Below, in pieces: positions 17,303-26,681 of a stretch of 64,000 nt of DNA. The stretch lies in assembly GCF_016863175.1 (NCBI RefSeq), contig NZ_BOOJ01000070.1, forward strand, positions 18,084 through 82,083, read 5' to 3'. The translations under genes and the position numbers were made by a program. This DNA comes from Paraplanobispora siamensis (GTDB lineage: Bacteria; Actinomycetota; Actinomycetes; Streptosporangiales; Streptosporangiaceae). The notes beneath the pieces are model-generated. The model worked only from the letters and a program-made list of their open reading frames with translations, had not been told where the DNA came from and ran no database searches. Numbering within the stretch: the first letter of the stretch is position 1; every line of letters begins with the position of its first letter.

Positions 17303-17360
17303 TTGACGGTGGAGAGAAGTGGAGTATGGTGGTGCGCAGTGGAGGGCAGGGGCTGTGGAG
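17303..17360 (+). promoter_or_regulatory. mraZ promoter overlapped by a MraZ-box array
   Basis: TTGACG (17303-17308), a 16-bp spacer and TATGGT (17325-17330) make a promoter about 80 bp before the mraZ start. GTGG-type hexamers lie at 17309 (GTGGAG), 17319 (GTGGAG), 17329 (GTGGTG) and 17339 (GTGGAG), at exactly 10-bp spacing. A fifth is at 17355 (GTGGAG) and a weaker GTGGAA at 17293. MraZ proteins bind such 10-bp-spaced direct repeats and repress their own operon. Here the boxes cover the spacer and -10. Confidence 0.75.
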
Positions 17361-17407
17361 GAGCAGTGCGGCACTGAGCACTCCGCTAGGCACGGGAGGT
17401 GGGTCCG

Positions 17408-17839
17408 GTGTTCCTCGGCACCCATCATCCGCGCCTCGACGACAAGGGACGGCTGTTCCTGCCGGCGAAGTACCGTGAGGAGCTGGCGGAGGGTCTGGTG
17501 ATCACCAAAGGCCAGGAGCGCTGCCTCTACGTCTTTCCCGTAGAGGAGTTCAGGCGCATCACCGAGGCTCTGCGCACCGCGCCGGTGACCGCCAAGGCGG
17601 TCCGGGACTACAGCCGTGTCTTCTTCGCCAGCGCGTCTGACGAGGTCGCCGACAAGCAAGGACGTATCACCATCCCGCAGGCACTGCGCGAATACGCCAG
17701 CCTGCGACGTGACTGCGTGGTCATCGGAGCCAACACCCGGTTGGAGATCTGGGACGCGCAGGCCTGGGACACCTATCTGGCCGACCAGGAGCAGGCTTTC
17801 TCCGATCTTTCGGAGGAGGTGCTGCCAGGGATTCTGTGA
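17408..17839 (+). CDS. mraZ: Transcriptional regulator MraZ
   Basis: The 143-residue protein starts at GTG 17408 behind GGGAGG; the in-frame GTG at 17399 overlaps that ribosome site. It contains two SpoVT/AbrB-like MraZ modules, one opening [18 protein letters not shown] and one around [20 protein letters not shown]. Each has the DxxGR DNA-contact signature. MraZ oligomers bind 10-bp-spaced direct repeats at their own promoter and repress the dcw cluster. Such an array is present at 17309-17360. It is the first gene of the dcw cluster, divergent from moxR. The gap to rsmH (344 bp) is long for this pair and contains a hairpin and repeats. Confidence 0.95.
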   Translation: MFLGTHHPRLDDKGRLFLPAKYREELAEGLVITKGQERCLYVFPVEEFRRITEALRTAPVTAKAVRDYSRVFFASASDEVADKQGRITIPQALREYASLRRDCVVIGANTRLEIWDAQAWDTYLADQEQAFSDLSEEVLPGIL

Positions 17840-18027
17840 TTTCACGGCCGACTTATCGGTGAACGTCGTTCGGCGAGGTCTCCACCCGCAACCAGTCGCA
17901 TGCCAGCTGATGCACCTTCCCCGGTGTCAGGTGGCGAGCGGATACGCGGGTGCGGATGGGGACCTGGCCGGGCGGCCCGGAGTGGGGGCCGGTAAGAGCC
18001 TTTTCCGACAGCCCCCGTGCACTGCCG

Positions 18028-18050
18028 CGCGGCGCCTTGACGGCGCCGCG
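18028..18050 (+). terminator. Hairpin between mraZ and rsmH (possible attenuator)
   Basis: A perfect 9-bp stem, CGCGGCGCC with GGCGCCGCG, around a TTGAC loop, is followed by a weak T-rich stretch. It could end mraZ-only transcripts or partially terminate read-through into rsmH. The preceding 190 bp of the gap show nothing else I can interpret. Confidence 0.35.
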
Positions 18051-18057
18051 TCGCTTT

Positions 18058-18105
18058 GTCACCCGTGATGTCGCTCCGTCACCCGCGATCGGGGTCACCC
18101 GTGAT
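18058..18105 (+). repeat. Three direct repeats GTCACCCGYGAT before rsmH
   Basis: GTCACCCGTGAT occurs at 18058-18069 and 18094-18105, and GTCACCCGCGAT at 18078-18089. Each copy is itself a partial dyad (TCACCCGTGA). They lie 79-126 bp upstream of the rsmH start and may be operator half-sites for an unknown regulator. Confidence 0.55.
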
Positions 18106-18183
18106 CAGGAAAAGGCTGCACCGCACCGATGAGGATCCGCCGCATATTCGCGAGTGAGGCGGTGGAAGAGGGGGTAGCGCTTC

Positions 18184-19242
18184 ATGCGCGCCGAGAACGA
18201 CAGGTCCGTCCAGGCTCCGGGCGCGGGGGACGGGCCCGGCGGGGTTCCCGCCGGCGGGGCCTCCGCTGACGGGACCGACCGGTCCGCGGGCGGGCACGTG
18301 CCCGTGATGCTGGAGCGGGTCCTGGAACTGCTGGCTCCCGCGCTGGACCGGCCCGAGCCCGTCGTCGTCGACGCCAACCTCGGTCTCGGCGGGCACGCCG
18401 AGGCGCTGCTGGCCGCGCACCCCTCGCTGCGTCTCATCGGGATCGACCGCGACCCGACCGCGATCGAGCGCTCCACGGCCCGGCTGGCGCCGTACGCCGA
18501 CCGGACCACGCTGGTGCGCGCCGTCTCGGACGAACTCCGCGAGGTCCTGGCCCGGCTGGGCCGTCCCCGCATCGACGGAGCCCTGTTCGACCTGGGCGTC
18601 TCCTCGCCCCAGCTCGACGAGGCCGAGCGCGGCTTCGCCTACTCCTACGACGCCCCACTGGACATGCGGATGGACCGGGACCAGGAGCTGACGGCCGAGA
18701 CGGTCGTCAACACCTATCCGGTCCCCGAGCTGATCCGGATCCTGCGCGACTACGGCGAGGAAAGATTCGCCCCGCGTGTCGCGAACCTAATCGCAAAGGA
18801 AAGGGGCAGGGAAGCCATAACGTCGACCAAGCGGCTTGCGGAAATCGTCCGTACGGCGATCCCTGCCGCTACCCGACGGACCGGGGGAAACCCCGCGAAG
18901 AGAACTTTTCAGGCGTTGAGGATCGAGGTGAACGCGGAGTTGACGGCCCTGGAGCGCGCGCTGCCCGCGGCACTCGACGCCCTGACGCTCGGCGGGCGCG
19001 TCGTCGTGCTCGCCTACCACTCCCTGGAGGACCGGCTCACCAAGCAGGTCCTCACCGCGCGGACCAGGGACACCGGCCCGGTGGGCCTGCCCGTCCCGCT
19101 GCCGGAGCACCAGCCGCGGTTCGCGCTCTTGACGAGGGGAGCCGAGCTCCCGAGCGAAGAGGAGGTGGCCCGCAACCCGCGGGCGGCCTCCGCCCGATGC
19201 AGGGCGGCAGAAAGGATCCGTGAGGCAGTTGACGAGGAGTGA
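18184..19242 (+). CDS. rsmH: 16S rRNA (cytosine-1402-N4)-methyltransferase
   Basis: The 352-residue protein has the RsmH/MraW layout: [13 protein letters not shown] opening, SAM motif [17 protein letters not shown], acidic residue in [11 protein letters not shown], and the [16 protein letters not shown] and PLDMRMD stretches. Also present are the inserted helical domain ([21 protein letters not shown]), the [17 protein letters not shown] signature and the YHSLEDR motif near the C-terminus. It methylates N4 of C1402 in 16S rRNA. About 40 Gly/Ala/Asp-rich residues precede the usual start and look disordered. Its 3' end overlaps the ftsL-like gene by 23 bp. Confidence 0.96.
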   Translation: MRAENDRSVQAPGAGDGPGGVPAGGASADGTDRSAGGHVPVMLERVLELLAPALDRPEPVVVDANLGLGGHAEALLAAHPSLRLIGIDRDPTAIERSTARLAPYADRTTLVRAVSDELREVLARLGRPRIDGALFDLGVSSPQLDEAERGFAYSYDAPLDMRMDRDQELTAETVVNTYPVPELIRILRDYGEERFAPRVANLIAKERGREAITSTKRLAEIVRTAIPAATRRTGGNPAKRTFQALRIEVNAELTALERALPAALDALTLGGRVVVLAYHSLEDRLTKQVLTARTRDTGPVGLPVPLPEHQPRFALLTRGAELPSEEEVARNPRAASARCRAAERIREAVDEE

Positions 19243-19759
19243 GCCAGACGTCCGCCGCGCCGCGCCCGGCCGTGGCGGGAGACCCGTTCGCGTTCCCCGC
19301 GCGAATCCGCGGAGCCGCAGGCCCGGGCCGGTCCAGACCGCGCCCGCGACCCGGCCCGCGTCCCAGGGTCCCGTCGAGGCTCAGGTCCCGGTCGCGGCCC
19401 CGGCTCCGGTCGGGAGCGGCGCGCCCCGGCGCGCACGCGCGCCGCGGGCTCCCTTCATCCTGCTCCTGGTCGGCCTGCTGTGCGGCGGGCTGGTCACGCT
19501 GCTGCTGCTGAACACGGTCCTGGCCCAGGGCTCCTTCCAGGAGAGCCAGCTGCGCGCCGAGATCAAGAAGCACAGCCTGAACCTGGAGGTGCTGAAGAAC
19601 GGCAACCTCCAGCTGGAGATGCCCGGCCCGCTCTCCGAGAAGGCCGCGGGCCAGGGGCAGCGGCCCGACTGGGAGAGCGCTGAAGTGATCACCCCCGACG
19701 ACTCCACCGGCACCGGCCGGACGCCCGCGGGGCAGGAGCCGGTGGGCACGGGCCGATGA
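19220..19759 (+). CDS. FtsL-like single-pass division protein
   Basis: The 179-residue protein is recognised by position and topology rather than by strong sequence identity. It has a basic, Pro/Arg/Ala-rich cytoplasmic N-terminus (1-77), one membrane helix (about 78-103, [20 protein letters not shown]), then a short external coiled-coil-like segment ([21 protein letters not shown]) with heptad leucines, and a polar tail. It sits between rsmH and ftsI, with a 23-bp overlap upstream and a 4-bp overlap downstream, where actinobacteria carry ftsL. FtsL pairs with DivIC and FtsQ and activates FtsW/FtsI. It starts at GTG 19220 with AAAGGA upstream. Confidence 0.82.
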   Translation: MRQLTRSEPDVRRAAPGRGGRPVRVPRANPRSRRPGPVQTAPATRPASQGPVEAQVPVAAPAPVGSGAPRRARAPRAPFILLLVGLLCGGLVTLLLLNTVLAQGSFQESQLRAEIKKHSLNLEVLKNGNLQLEMPGPLSEKAAGQGQRPDWESAEVITPDDSTGTGRTPAGQEPVGTGR

Positions 19760-22542
19760 AGGACAGCGGCGGCCGCGGCCCGGGTCCGGGCCGCGGAGGA
19801 TCCGGCCGCCGCGGCCCCGGCCGTCCCGAAGGTCAGGGCCGGCCCGGCGGCGAGGGGCAGGGGCGGCCCGAGGGTCCCCCCGGCAGGCCCGCCAGACCCG
19901 CCTCCTCCGGCTCCGGCGGCCAGGGCGGCTCCGCCCGGCCGAAGCGCCCCGGTCCCGCCGACGGCAGGGGCACCCCGGGCAGGCCGGGACGTTCCGACTC
20001 GTCCGGCAGGCCCGGACGTTCCGAGGGCCCGGGAGGGTCGTCACGCTCCGACGGCCCCGGCCGTCCGTCGCGCTCCGAGCCGTCCGGCAGGCCGGGGCGC
20101 CCCGACGGTTCCGGCAGGTCGCGTTCCGACGGCCCGGGCGGGCCGTCACGTCCGGAGCCGTCCGGAAGACCGTCGCGTCCGGACGGCTCCGGCCGTCCGT
20201 CGCGCTCCGAGCCGTCCGGCAGGGCGGGGCGTTCCGATGGTTCCGGCAGGTCGCGTTCCGACGGCTCGGGAGGATCGGGGCGTCCTGAGGGCCCCGGCAG
20301 GTCACGTCCGGACGGTTCCGGCAGGCCGGGGCGTCCCGATGGTTCCGGCAGGTCGCGTTCCGACGGCCCGGGCGGGCCGTCGCGTCCGGAGGCGTCCGGA
20401 AGACCGTCGCGTCCGGACGGCTCCGGCCGTCCGTCGCGCTCCGAGCCGTCCGGGAGGTCCCCGCGTCCGGAGGCCTCCGGTCGGCCGTCGCGTCCCGAAC
20501 CGTCCGGCAAGTCCGGGCGCCCTGAGGGTCCGGGCGGGGCGGCGCGTTCCGACGCCGCCGGCAGGTCATCGCGCTCCGAGGCGCCGGGCAGGGCCGGACG
20601 GCCGGGCAGGCCGTCGCGTCCGGAGCCGTCCGGCAGGCCGCGTTCTGACGGGCCCGAGGCCCGGTCCGGGCGCGTCTCGCGGCCCCAGCGGCCGGGCGCC
20701 GGCGAGCACACCGATCCCGGACGCCCGGAGGGGCTGCGGATCGGGGCGCCGCGCGTTCCCGGGCGCCGCCCGCCGGGGGGCAGGCCGCCGCGGCCGCCGG
20801 CGCGTCCGCCGGCCGTACTGCGCCTGGGCAACCCGAACAGGCGGATCAACATCGGCCTGATCGTCATGACCTTCGTGCTGTCGATCTTCGCCGGGCGCCT
20901 GGTGCAGCTCCAGGGCCTCGACTCCAAGGTGTACGCCGCGGAGGCGGCCGAGCAGCGCATCCGGGGCGAGAAGATCACCGCCAGGCGCGGCTCGATCACC
21001 GACGTCAACGGCCACGAGCTCGCGCTGACGGTCGAGGCGCGCGAGCTGTTCGTCGACCCCTCGGTCATCCCGGCCGCGCAGCGGGACCGGGTGGCGACGG
21101 CGCTGGCCGCCGACCTGGGCCGGCCGAAGGAGGAGATCGCGGCCAAGCTCGCCGACCCGAAGAAGCGCTACGTGCCCGTGGCGAGCGTCACCCCGGCCGT
21201 GGCCGAGAAGGTGCTGGGCCACGAGTTCAAGGGCGTCGGCAGCAAGCATGAGTACCGCAGGGACTACCCCGGCGGCGACCTCGCCGGCACCCTGCTCGGC
21301 TTCGTCGGTGACGACGGCGACGGGCTGACCGGCCTGGAGCTCGTGCACGACAAGCTCCTGGCCGGGCAGGACGGCGAGCAGGTCATCGAGACCGGGGCCA
21401 AGGGCCAGCGGATCCCCATGACCCACACCACCATCCGGACCCCGGTGGAGGGCCGCGACGTGCGGCTCACCATCGACCGGGACATCCAGTGGGCCGCGCA
21501 GAAGGCGATCTCCGAGCAGGTCGCCGCCACCGGCGCCCGCACCGGCAGCGCCATCGTGATGGACGTGCAGACCGGCCAGGTGCTGGCCGTGGCCAACGCC
21601 CCCGAGCTGGACCTGAAGAACTGGGAGAAGACCTCCTCCGCCGACTGGGTCAACCGGGCGGTGTCCGACGTCTTCGAGCCCGGCAGCACCAACAAGGTGA
21701 TCACCGCCGCCGCCGCGCTGGAGTCGGGAGCCGTCCGCCCCGACACCGTGTTCACGGTGGACGACGAGATCAGGTGCGCCGACCGGACGCTGCGTGACTC
21801 CCACCCGCACCCCGTCGAGCGGCTGACCTTCTCCGGCGTGGTCGCCACCTCCAGCAACGTGGGCACGATCCTGGCCGCGCAGAAGGTGGGCGACCAGAAG
21901 CTCCACGAGATGATGCAGCGCTTCGGGTTCGGCGCCAGGCCCGGCGCCGGGTTCTACGGCGAGGAGGCCGGGCTGCTGCCGTCGTGGGAGAAGTGGTCGG
22001 GCAGCCAGCGCTGCACGGTCGCCTACGGCCAGGGCGTCTCGGTCACCGCGCTCCAGACGGCCAGCGTCTACCAGACCATCGCCAACGGCGGGGTGCGGGT
22101 GACGCCCTCGATCGTGGCCGGCACCACCGACGAGAACGACGCGCTCGTGCCGGCGGCGCCGGGCAAGCGGACCCGGGTGGTCAGCGAGCGCACGGCCAGG
22201 CAGGTCACCGGGATGCTGGAGGCCGCCGTCGGCGTCGACGGCACCGGTACGATGGCCGCGATCGACGGCTACCGGGTGGCCGGCAAGACCGGCACCGCGA
22301 TGCGTTACGACGCCGCCTGCCAGGGCTACTGCGGCTACACCGCCACCTTCGTCGGCTTCGCCCCGGCGGACAAGCCCCGCCTGGTGGTCCTGGCGGTGAT
22401 CCAGGACCCCCACAAGGGCTACTACGGTGGGGAGATCGCCGCCCCCGTGTTCAAGAAAGTGATGACGTTCGCGTTGAAGAGCAAGAAGATCCCGCCGACC
22501 GGAACCACCCCGCCGACGGTGCGGATACGCGCCGGGGAGTGA
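19756..22542 (+). CDS. ftsI: Septal peptidoglycan transpeptidase FtsI (PBP3) with long disordered N-terminal extension
   Basis: The 928-residue protein is about 300 residues longer than typical FtsI. Residues 1 to about 360 are almost entirely Gly, Pro, Arg, Ser, Asp and Glu in degenerate repeats (GRPSRPDGSGR, GRSRSDGPG, EPSGRP). One membrane helix follows (about 363-385, INIGLIVMTFVLSIFAGRL), then the PBP dimerisation domain (about 400-580) and the class B transpeptidase domain (about 600-915). Active-site motifs are intact: Ser644-Thr-Asn-Lys647, Ser699-Ser-Asn701 and Lys844-Thr-Gly-Thr. It cross-links septal peptidoglycan together with the glycosyltransferase FtsW encoded further down. The extension is cytoplasmic and strongly basic overall. 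ATG 19756 overlaps the upstream stop. Confidence 0.95.
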   Translation: MKDSGGRGPGPGRGGSGRRGPGRPEGQGRPGGEGQGRPEGPPGRPARPASSGSGGQGGSARPKRPGPADGRGTPGRPGRSDSSGRPGRSEGPGGSSRSDGPGRPSRSEPSGRPGRPDGSGRSRSDGPGGPSRPEPSGRPSRPDGSGRPSRSEPSGRAGRSDGSGRSRSDGSGGSGRPEGPGRSRPDGSGRPGRPDGSGRSRSDGPGGPSRPEASGRPSRPDGSGRPSRSEPSGRSPRPEASGRPSRPEPSGKSGRPEGPGGAARSDAAGRSSRSEAPGRAGRPGRPSRPEPSGRPRSDGPEARSGRVSRPQRPGAGEHTDPGRPEGLRIGAPRVPGRRPPGGRPPRPPARPPAVLRLGNPNRRINIGLIVMTFVLSIFAGRLVQLQGLDSKVYAAEAAEQRIRGEKITARRGSITDVNGHELALTVEARELFVDPSVIPAAQRDRVATALAADLGRPKEEIAAKLADPKKRYVPVASVTPAVAEKVLGHEFKGVGSKHEYRRDYPGGDLAGTLLGFVGDDGDGLTGLELVHDKLLAGQDGEQVIETGAKGQRIPMTHTTIRTPVEGRDVRLTIDRDIQWAAQKAISEQVAATGARTGSAIVMDVQTGQVLAVANAPELDLKNWEKTSSADWVNRAVSDVFEPGSTNKVITAAAALESGAVRPDTVFTVDDEIRCADRTLRDSHPHPVERLTFSGVVATSSNVGTILAAQKVGDQKLHEMMQRFGFGARPGAGFYGEEAGLLPSWEKWSGSQRCTVAYGQGVSVTALQTASVYQTIANGGVRVTPSIVAGTTDENDALVPAAPGKRTRVVSERTARQVTGMLEAAVGVDGTGTMAAIDGYRVAGKTGTAMRYDAACQGYCGYTATFVGFAPADKPRLVVLAVIQDPHKGYYGGEIAAPVFKKVMTFALKSKKIPPTGTTPPTVRIRAGE
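19960..20660 (+). repeat. Degenerate coding repeats in the ftsI 5' region
   Basis: About 700 bp of short degenerate repeats with recurring blocks such as CGTCCGGACGGCTCCGGC, GGCAGGTCGCGTTCCGACGG and CGCTCCGAGCCGTCCGG. They encode the RPSRPDGSG-type repeats of the FtsI extension. The longest near-identical pair is about 20103-20220 and 20337-20454. Such an array is prone to slippage and length variation. Confidence 0.8.
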
Positions 22543-22564
22543 GCGGGAACGATACGCTCTCGCC

Positions 22565-24127
22565 GTGCGTCCCCCGTCGTCCATGCGACCCTCAACCAGC
22601 CCGCCCCGGCCGCTGTCCGGGCTAGCGAGCCTGCTCGGCGCGCCCTCCGGCACGTCCCGGGCGCCGCTGGCCGCGGTCTCCGGAGTCACCATCGACTCGC
22701 GCCAGGTGCGGCGCGGCGATCTCTACGTGGCCCTGCCCGGCGCCACGGCCCACGGCGCCGACTTCGCCGCCCAGGCCCTGGCCGCCGGCGCCGCGGCGAT
22801 CCTGACCGACCCGGCGGGCCGCGAGGCCGCGGTCGCGACCGGGCTGCCCGTGCTCGTCGTGGAGGACCCGCGGGCCCTGCTCGGCCAGGTCTCCGCCTGG
22901 GTGTACGGCGAGCCCGTCAAGGACGTGATGGTGATCGGGGTGACCGGCACCAGCGGCAAGTCCACCACGACCTTCCTGCTGGAGGCCGGGCTGCGGGCCG
23001 CGGGGCACCGGGCCGGGCTGATCGGCGGGGTGGAGATCCACGCCGGGGAGCTGCGCTTCGCGCCCAAGCTGACCACGCCCGAGGCCAGCGACCTGCAGGG
23101 CCTGTTCGCCCTGATGCGCGAGCAGGGCGTCACCGCCGCCGCCATGGAGGTCTCCAGCCACGCCCTGGCCCTGGGCCGGGTCGACTCGGTCTTCTACGAC
23201 GTGGCGCTGTTCACCAACCTCTCCCAGGACCACCTGGACTTCCACAAGGACCTCGACGACTACTTCGCCACCAAGGCCCGGCTGTTCACCCCCGAGATGA
23301 GCAGGGTCGGCGTCGTCAACGTCGACGACGCCCACGGGCGGGAGCTCCTCGGCCTGGCCAAGATCCCGATGACCTCCTTCTCCGCCCAGGGCGCCCCCGA
23401 GGCCGACTGGCGGGCCGTGGACGTGCGCCTGGGCAGCGACGGCAGCGCCTTCCGGGTGGCCGGCCCCGGAGGCGTCCAGGAGGACGCCTCGGTCGCCCTG
23501 CCCGGCCCGTTCAACGTGGCCAACGCGATGGGCGCGATCGTCTCCCTGGTCGAGGCCGGGGTGCCGCTGCACACCGCGGTGGCCGGGGTGGGCACCCTGA
23601 GCGGGGTGCCCGGCCGGATGGAGCGCGTCCCGGGCGGCGAGGACTTCCAGGTCATCGTCGACTACTCCCACAAACCGGGGGCGGTGGAGTCGGTGCTGCG
23701 CTCGCTGCGCCAGGTCACCGCGGGCCGGTTGACCGTGGTGCTGGGCTGCGGCGGCGACCGCGACAGGGGAAAGCGCCCGATGATGGGGGAGGCCGCCGCG
23801 CGCCTGGCGGATGTGGCTATCCTCACCAGCGACAACCCCCGCTCCGAGGACCCGCTGCGGATTCTGGCCGAGATGATGGACGGAGTCCTCGGCGTGCCCG
23901 AGGAGGAGCGCGCACATGTGATCATTGAGCCGGACCGGGCCGCGGCCATCGATCTGGCCGTCGGCCGGGCGGGTTTCGGCGACGTCGTCGTCGTGGCGGG
24001 CAAGGGCCACGAGCAGGGTCAGTACGTCGCCGGCGAGGTTCTCCCGTTCGACGACCGGCAGGTGGTGGCCGACGCGATCGTCAGACGGCGCAGCCGGACC
24101 GGGCGCCGAAGCACATATGGAGAGTAG
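22565..24127 (+). CDS. murE: UDP-MurNAc-tripeptide (meso-diaminopimelate) synthetase
   Basis: The 520-residue Mur ligase has the N-terminal UMP-MurNAc-binding domain (VTIDSRQVRRGDLYVALPG), the ATP P-loop VTGTSGKSTTTFLLEAG, the central ALGRVDSVFYDVALFTNLSQ/DHLDFH region with the carbamylated-Lys neighbourhood (ATKARLF), and the C-terminal signature TSDNPRSEDP. The DNPR tetrapeptide is the known marker for meso-diaminopimelate rather than lysine addition. The GTG at 22565 lacks a clear ribosome site, and ATG 22580 is a credible alternative start. It lies 22 bp after ftsI. Confidence 0.96.
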   Translation: MRPPSSMRPSTSPPRPLSGLASLLGAPSGTSRAPLAAVSGVTIDSRQVRRGDLYVALPGATAHGADFAAQALAAGAAAILTDPAGREAAVATGLPVLVVEDPRALLGQVSAWVYGEPVKDVMVIGVTGTSGKSTTTFLLEAGLRAAGHRAGLIGGVEIHAGELRFAPKLTTPEASDLQGLFALMREQGVTAAAMEVSSHALALGRVDSVFYDVALFTNLSQDHLDFHKDLDDYFATKARLFTPEMSRVGVVNVDDAHGRELLGLAKIPMTSFSAQGAPEADWRAVDVRLGSDGSAFRVAGPGGVQEDASVALPGPFNVANAMGAIVSLVEAGVPLHTAVAGVGTLSGVPGRMERVPGGEDFQVIVDYSHKPGAVESVLRSLRQVTAGRLTVVLGCGGDRDRGKRPMMGEAAARLADVAILTSDNPRSEDPLRILAEMMDGVLGVPEEERAHVIIEPDRAAAIDLAVGRAGFGDVVVVAGKGHEQGQYVAGEVLPFDDRQVVADAIVRRRSRTGRRSTYGE

Positions 24128-24139
24128 GGAAGCCGCATC

Positions 24140-25543
24140 ATGATCCCGTTGCCACTGGCCAGGATCGCCGAGATAACCTCCGGCGCCCTGACGGGCATGG
24201 CCGACCCCCGCGCGGTGGTGAGAGGCCCGGTCGTCATCGACTCCCGGGCCGTCGTACCGGGGTCGCTGTTCGTCGCGTTCAAGGGCGAGCGGGCCGACGG
24301 GCACGACTTCGCCGCCCAGGCGGTGGAGGCCGGGGCCGTGGCCGTACTGGCCGAGAAGCCGGTGGAGGCCCCCGCGGTGATCGTCGGTGACACGCAGGCC
24401 GCGCTGGCGGCCCTGGCGACGGCCGTCTGCGCCGAGCTGCCGCAGTCCACGGTCATCGGCGTCACCGGTTCGGCCGGCAAGACCAGCACCAAGGACCTGC
24501 TGGCCCGGCTCACCGCCAGGATCGGCCCGACGATCGCCCCGGTCGGCTCGTTCAACAACGAGATCGGCCACCCGCTCACGGTGCTGAAGGCCGATGAGAC
24601 CACCCGCTACCAGGTGCTGGAGCTCAGCGCCAGGAACATCGGGCACATCGCCGAGCTGGCCCGCATCGCCCCGCCGAAGATCGGCGTGGTCCTCAACGTC
24701 GGAACCGCCCACCTGGGGGTCTTCGGCGGCAAGGAGGCGATCGCCAAGGCCAAGGGAGAGCTGGTCGAGGCGCTGCCGGCCGACGGCGTGGCCGTGCTGA
24801 ACGCCGACGACCCGCTGGTGGCCGCGATGGCCGAGCGCACCGCCGCCCGGGTCACCTGGTACGGCCGGGCCGAGTCCGCCGCCGTGCGGGCCGAGAACGT
24901 GACCCTCGACGAGCGGGGCCGCGCCTCCTTCACGCTGCGGACCCCCTCCGGGGCGGCCCCCGTCACGCTGCGCCTGTACGGCGGGCACGCCGTCGAGAAC
25001 GCCCTGGCCGCCGCGGCCGCCGCCTACGAGCTGGGCCTGCCGGTGGCCACCATCGCCGAGGAACTGTCGCAGGCCGAGCCCCGCAGCCGCTGGCGCATGG
25101 AGGTCACTGACCGCGCCGACGGCGTCACCGTGATCAACGACGCCTACAACGCCAACCCCGACTCCATGCGCGCCGCCTTCGGCGCCCTGGACGCCCTGGC
25201 GGGCTCCCGCCGCCGCTTCGCCGTCGTCGCCTCCCTGCGCGAGCTGGGCGAGGAGAGCGACACCCTGAACGAGGGGGTGGGCCGGCTGGCCGGCGAGGCG
25301 GGCCTGACGGGCCTGATCGTCGTCGGCGGGAACGCCGGGCCGATCCTGACCGGCGCCCGCGCCGCCGCGGCCCGGCTGCCGGAGGAGGAACGGCCCGTGG
25401 TGACCCACGTCCCCGACGTGGCGGCGGCCGCCGCCGAGCTGCACAAGGCGCTCGCCTCCGGCGACGCGGTCCTGATCAAGGGACCCCGCGCCGCGGGGCT
25501 GGAACGCGTGGCCGAGGCGCTGCTCGGAGGTGACGGCCGGTGA
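24140..25543 (+). CDS. murF: UDP-MurNAc-tripeptide-D-alanyl-D-alanine ligase
   Basis: The 467-residue protein adds D-Ala-D-Ala to the UDP-MurNAc tripeptide. Visible features: an N-terminal domain with [26 protein letters not shown], the P-loop [16 protein letters not shown], a central [15 protein letters not shown] (MurF-typical), [12 protein letters not shown], and a C-terminal domain with [16 protein letters not shown], the motif used to tell MurF from other Mur ligases. ATG 24140 has a GGGAAG site. The stop overlaps the mraY GTG (GTGA), so translation is probably coupled. Confidence 0.97.
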   Translation: MIPLPLARIAEITSGALTGMADPRAVVRGPVVIDSRAVVPGSLFVAFKGERADGHDFAAQAVEAGAVAVLAEKPVEAPAVIVGDTQAALAALATAVCAELPQSTVIGVTGSAGKTSTKDLLARLTARIGPTIAPVGSFNNEIGHPLTVLKADETTRYQVLELSARNIGHIAELARIAPPKIGVVLNVGTAHLGVFGGKEAIAKAKGELVEALPADGVAVLNADDPLVAAMAERTAARVTWYGRAESAAVRAENVTLDERGRASFTLRTPSGAAPVTLRLYGGHAVENALAAAAAAYELGLPVATIAEELSQAEPRSRWRMEVTDRADGVTVINDAYNANPDSMRAAFGALDALAGSRRRFAVVASLRELGEESDTLNEGVGRLAGEAGLTGLIVVGGNAGPILTGARAAAARLPEEERPVVTHVPDVAAAAAELHKALASGDAVLIKGPRAAGLERVAEALLGGDGR

Positions 25544-26595
25544 GGGACATCCTCATCGCCTCGGCGGTCGCCCTGCTGCTGTCCATCTTCGGCACGCCGC
25601 TGGCGATCCGCCTGTTCTCCCGGCGCGGCTACGGCCAGAGCATCCGGGAGGAGGGCCCCTCCGGCCACCACGACAAGCGGGGCACGCCGACCATGGGCGG
25701 CACGGTGATCGTGATCGCCGCGCTGATCGGGTTCGCGTGCGCGCACCTGATGTCCTGGACCCCGCCCACGATCTCCGCGGTGCTGGTGCTGTTCCTGATG
25801 ACGGGCCTGGGCGCGGTCGGCTTCCTCGACGACTTCATCAAGATCTACAAGCAGCGCAGCCTCGGCCTGCGCAGCGGCGCCAAGGCCCTGGGCCAGCTCG
25901 TCGTGGGCGCGGTCTTCGCGTTCCTGGTGACCGAGTTCCCCGACGCCTACGACATTACCCCGGCCGAGACCCGGCTGTCGTTCCTGCGGGACTTCGGGCC
26001 CTCGATCGGCATCGTCGGGTTCACGATCTGGGTGCTCATCATGATCGTGGGCTTCTCCAACGCGGTGAACCTCACCGACGGCCTCGACGGCCTGGCCAGC
26101 GGCGCCACCGGCGCCGTGCTGGCCTCCTACATCCTGATCGGCAACTGGCAGCTCCGTAACAGCTGCACCGCCCAGCTCGGGCCGAACTGCTACTGGGTGC
26201 GCGACCCGCTGGACCTGGCGGTGGTCGCCGCGGCCGTGCTCGGCGCGCTCATCGGCTTCCTGTGGTGGAACGCCCCGCCCGCCAAGATCTTCATGGGCGA
26301 CACCGGCTCGCTGGCCCTGGGCGGCGTCATCGCCGGTCTGGCCATCACCACCCGCACCCAGCTGCTGCTGATCATCCTGGCCGGCATGTGCGTGGTCATC
26401 ACCACCTCGGTGATCATCCAGGTCGGTTTCTTCAAGATGACCGGCAAACGGGTGTTCCGCATGGCCCCGCTCCAGCACCACTTCGAGCTGGCGGGCTGGG
26501 CGGAGACGACCATCGTGGTCCGGTTCTGGATCATCGCCGGTCTCTGCGCCGCCGCCGGGCTCGGCCTGTTCTACGTGGAGTGGGTGCCCAAGTAG
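25540..26595 (+). CDS. mraY: Phospho-MurNAc-pentapeptide translocase MraY
   Basis: The 351-residue integral membrane protein has about ten predicted helices. It transfers phospho-MurNAc-pentapeptide from UDP to undecaprenyl phosphate, giving lipid I. Catalytic signatures are present: the Asp pair in [32 protein letters not shown] and the basic [14 protein letters not shown] loop with conserved histidines. The length fits actinobacterial MraY. It is followed by a short array of 10-bp repeats before murD. Confidence 0.97.
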   Translation: MRDILIASAVALLLSIFGTPLAIRLFSRRGYGQSIREEGPSGHHDKRGTPTMGGTVIVIAALIGFACAHLMSWTPPTISAVLVLFLMTGLGAVGFLDDFIKIYKQRSLGLRSGAKALGQLVVGAVFAFLVTEFPDAYDITPAETRLSFLRDFGPSIGIVGFTIWVLIMIVGFSNAVNLTDGLDGLASGATGAVLASYILIGNWQLRNSCTAQLGPNCYWVRDPLDLAVVAAAVLGALIGFLWWNAPPAKIFMGDTGSLALGGVIAGLAITTRTQLLLIILAGMCVVITTSVIIQVGFFKMTGKRVFRMAPLQHHFELAGWAETTIVVRFWIIAGLCAAAGLGLFYVEWVPK

Positions 26596-26635
26596 CCCAC
26601 AGCGGCCCACAGCGGCCCACAGCGGCCCACAGCGA
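26596..26635. repeat. Four tandem 10-bp repeats between mraY and murD
   Basis: CCCACAGCGG is repeated exactly three times (26596-26625), then once as CCCACAGCGA (26626-26635), starting on the base after the mraY stop. Read on the minus strand this is GTGGGCCGCT at an exact 10-bp period, which resembles a MraZ-box array in both core and phase. A related array follows nusB at 9141-9190. Confidence 0.9.
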
Positions 26636-26681
26636 CCTGCGCCCGCCGGAACGCTCCTCCCAGTAAGGACCTGTCGTTCGA

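Noticed and set aside
19833..21146. Antisense frame across the ftsI repeat region, giving an RDGLPDGSG-type repeat protein
   Set aside because: It is forced by the repeat DNA being open in several frames; there is no ribosome site and the downstream part is antisense to the transpeptidase.
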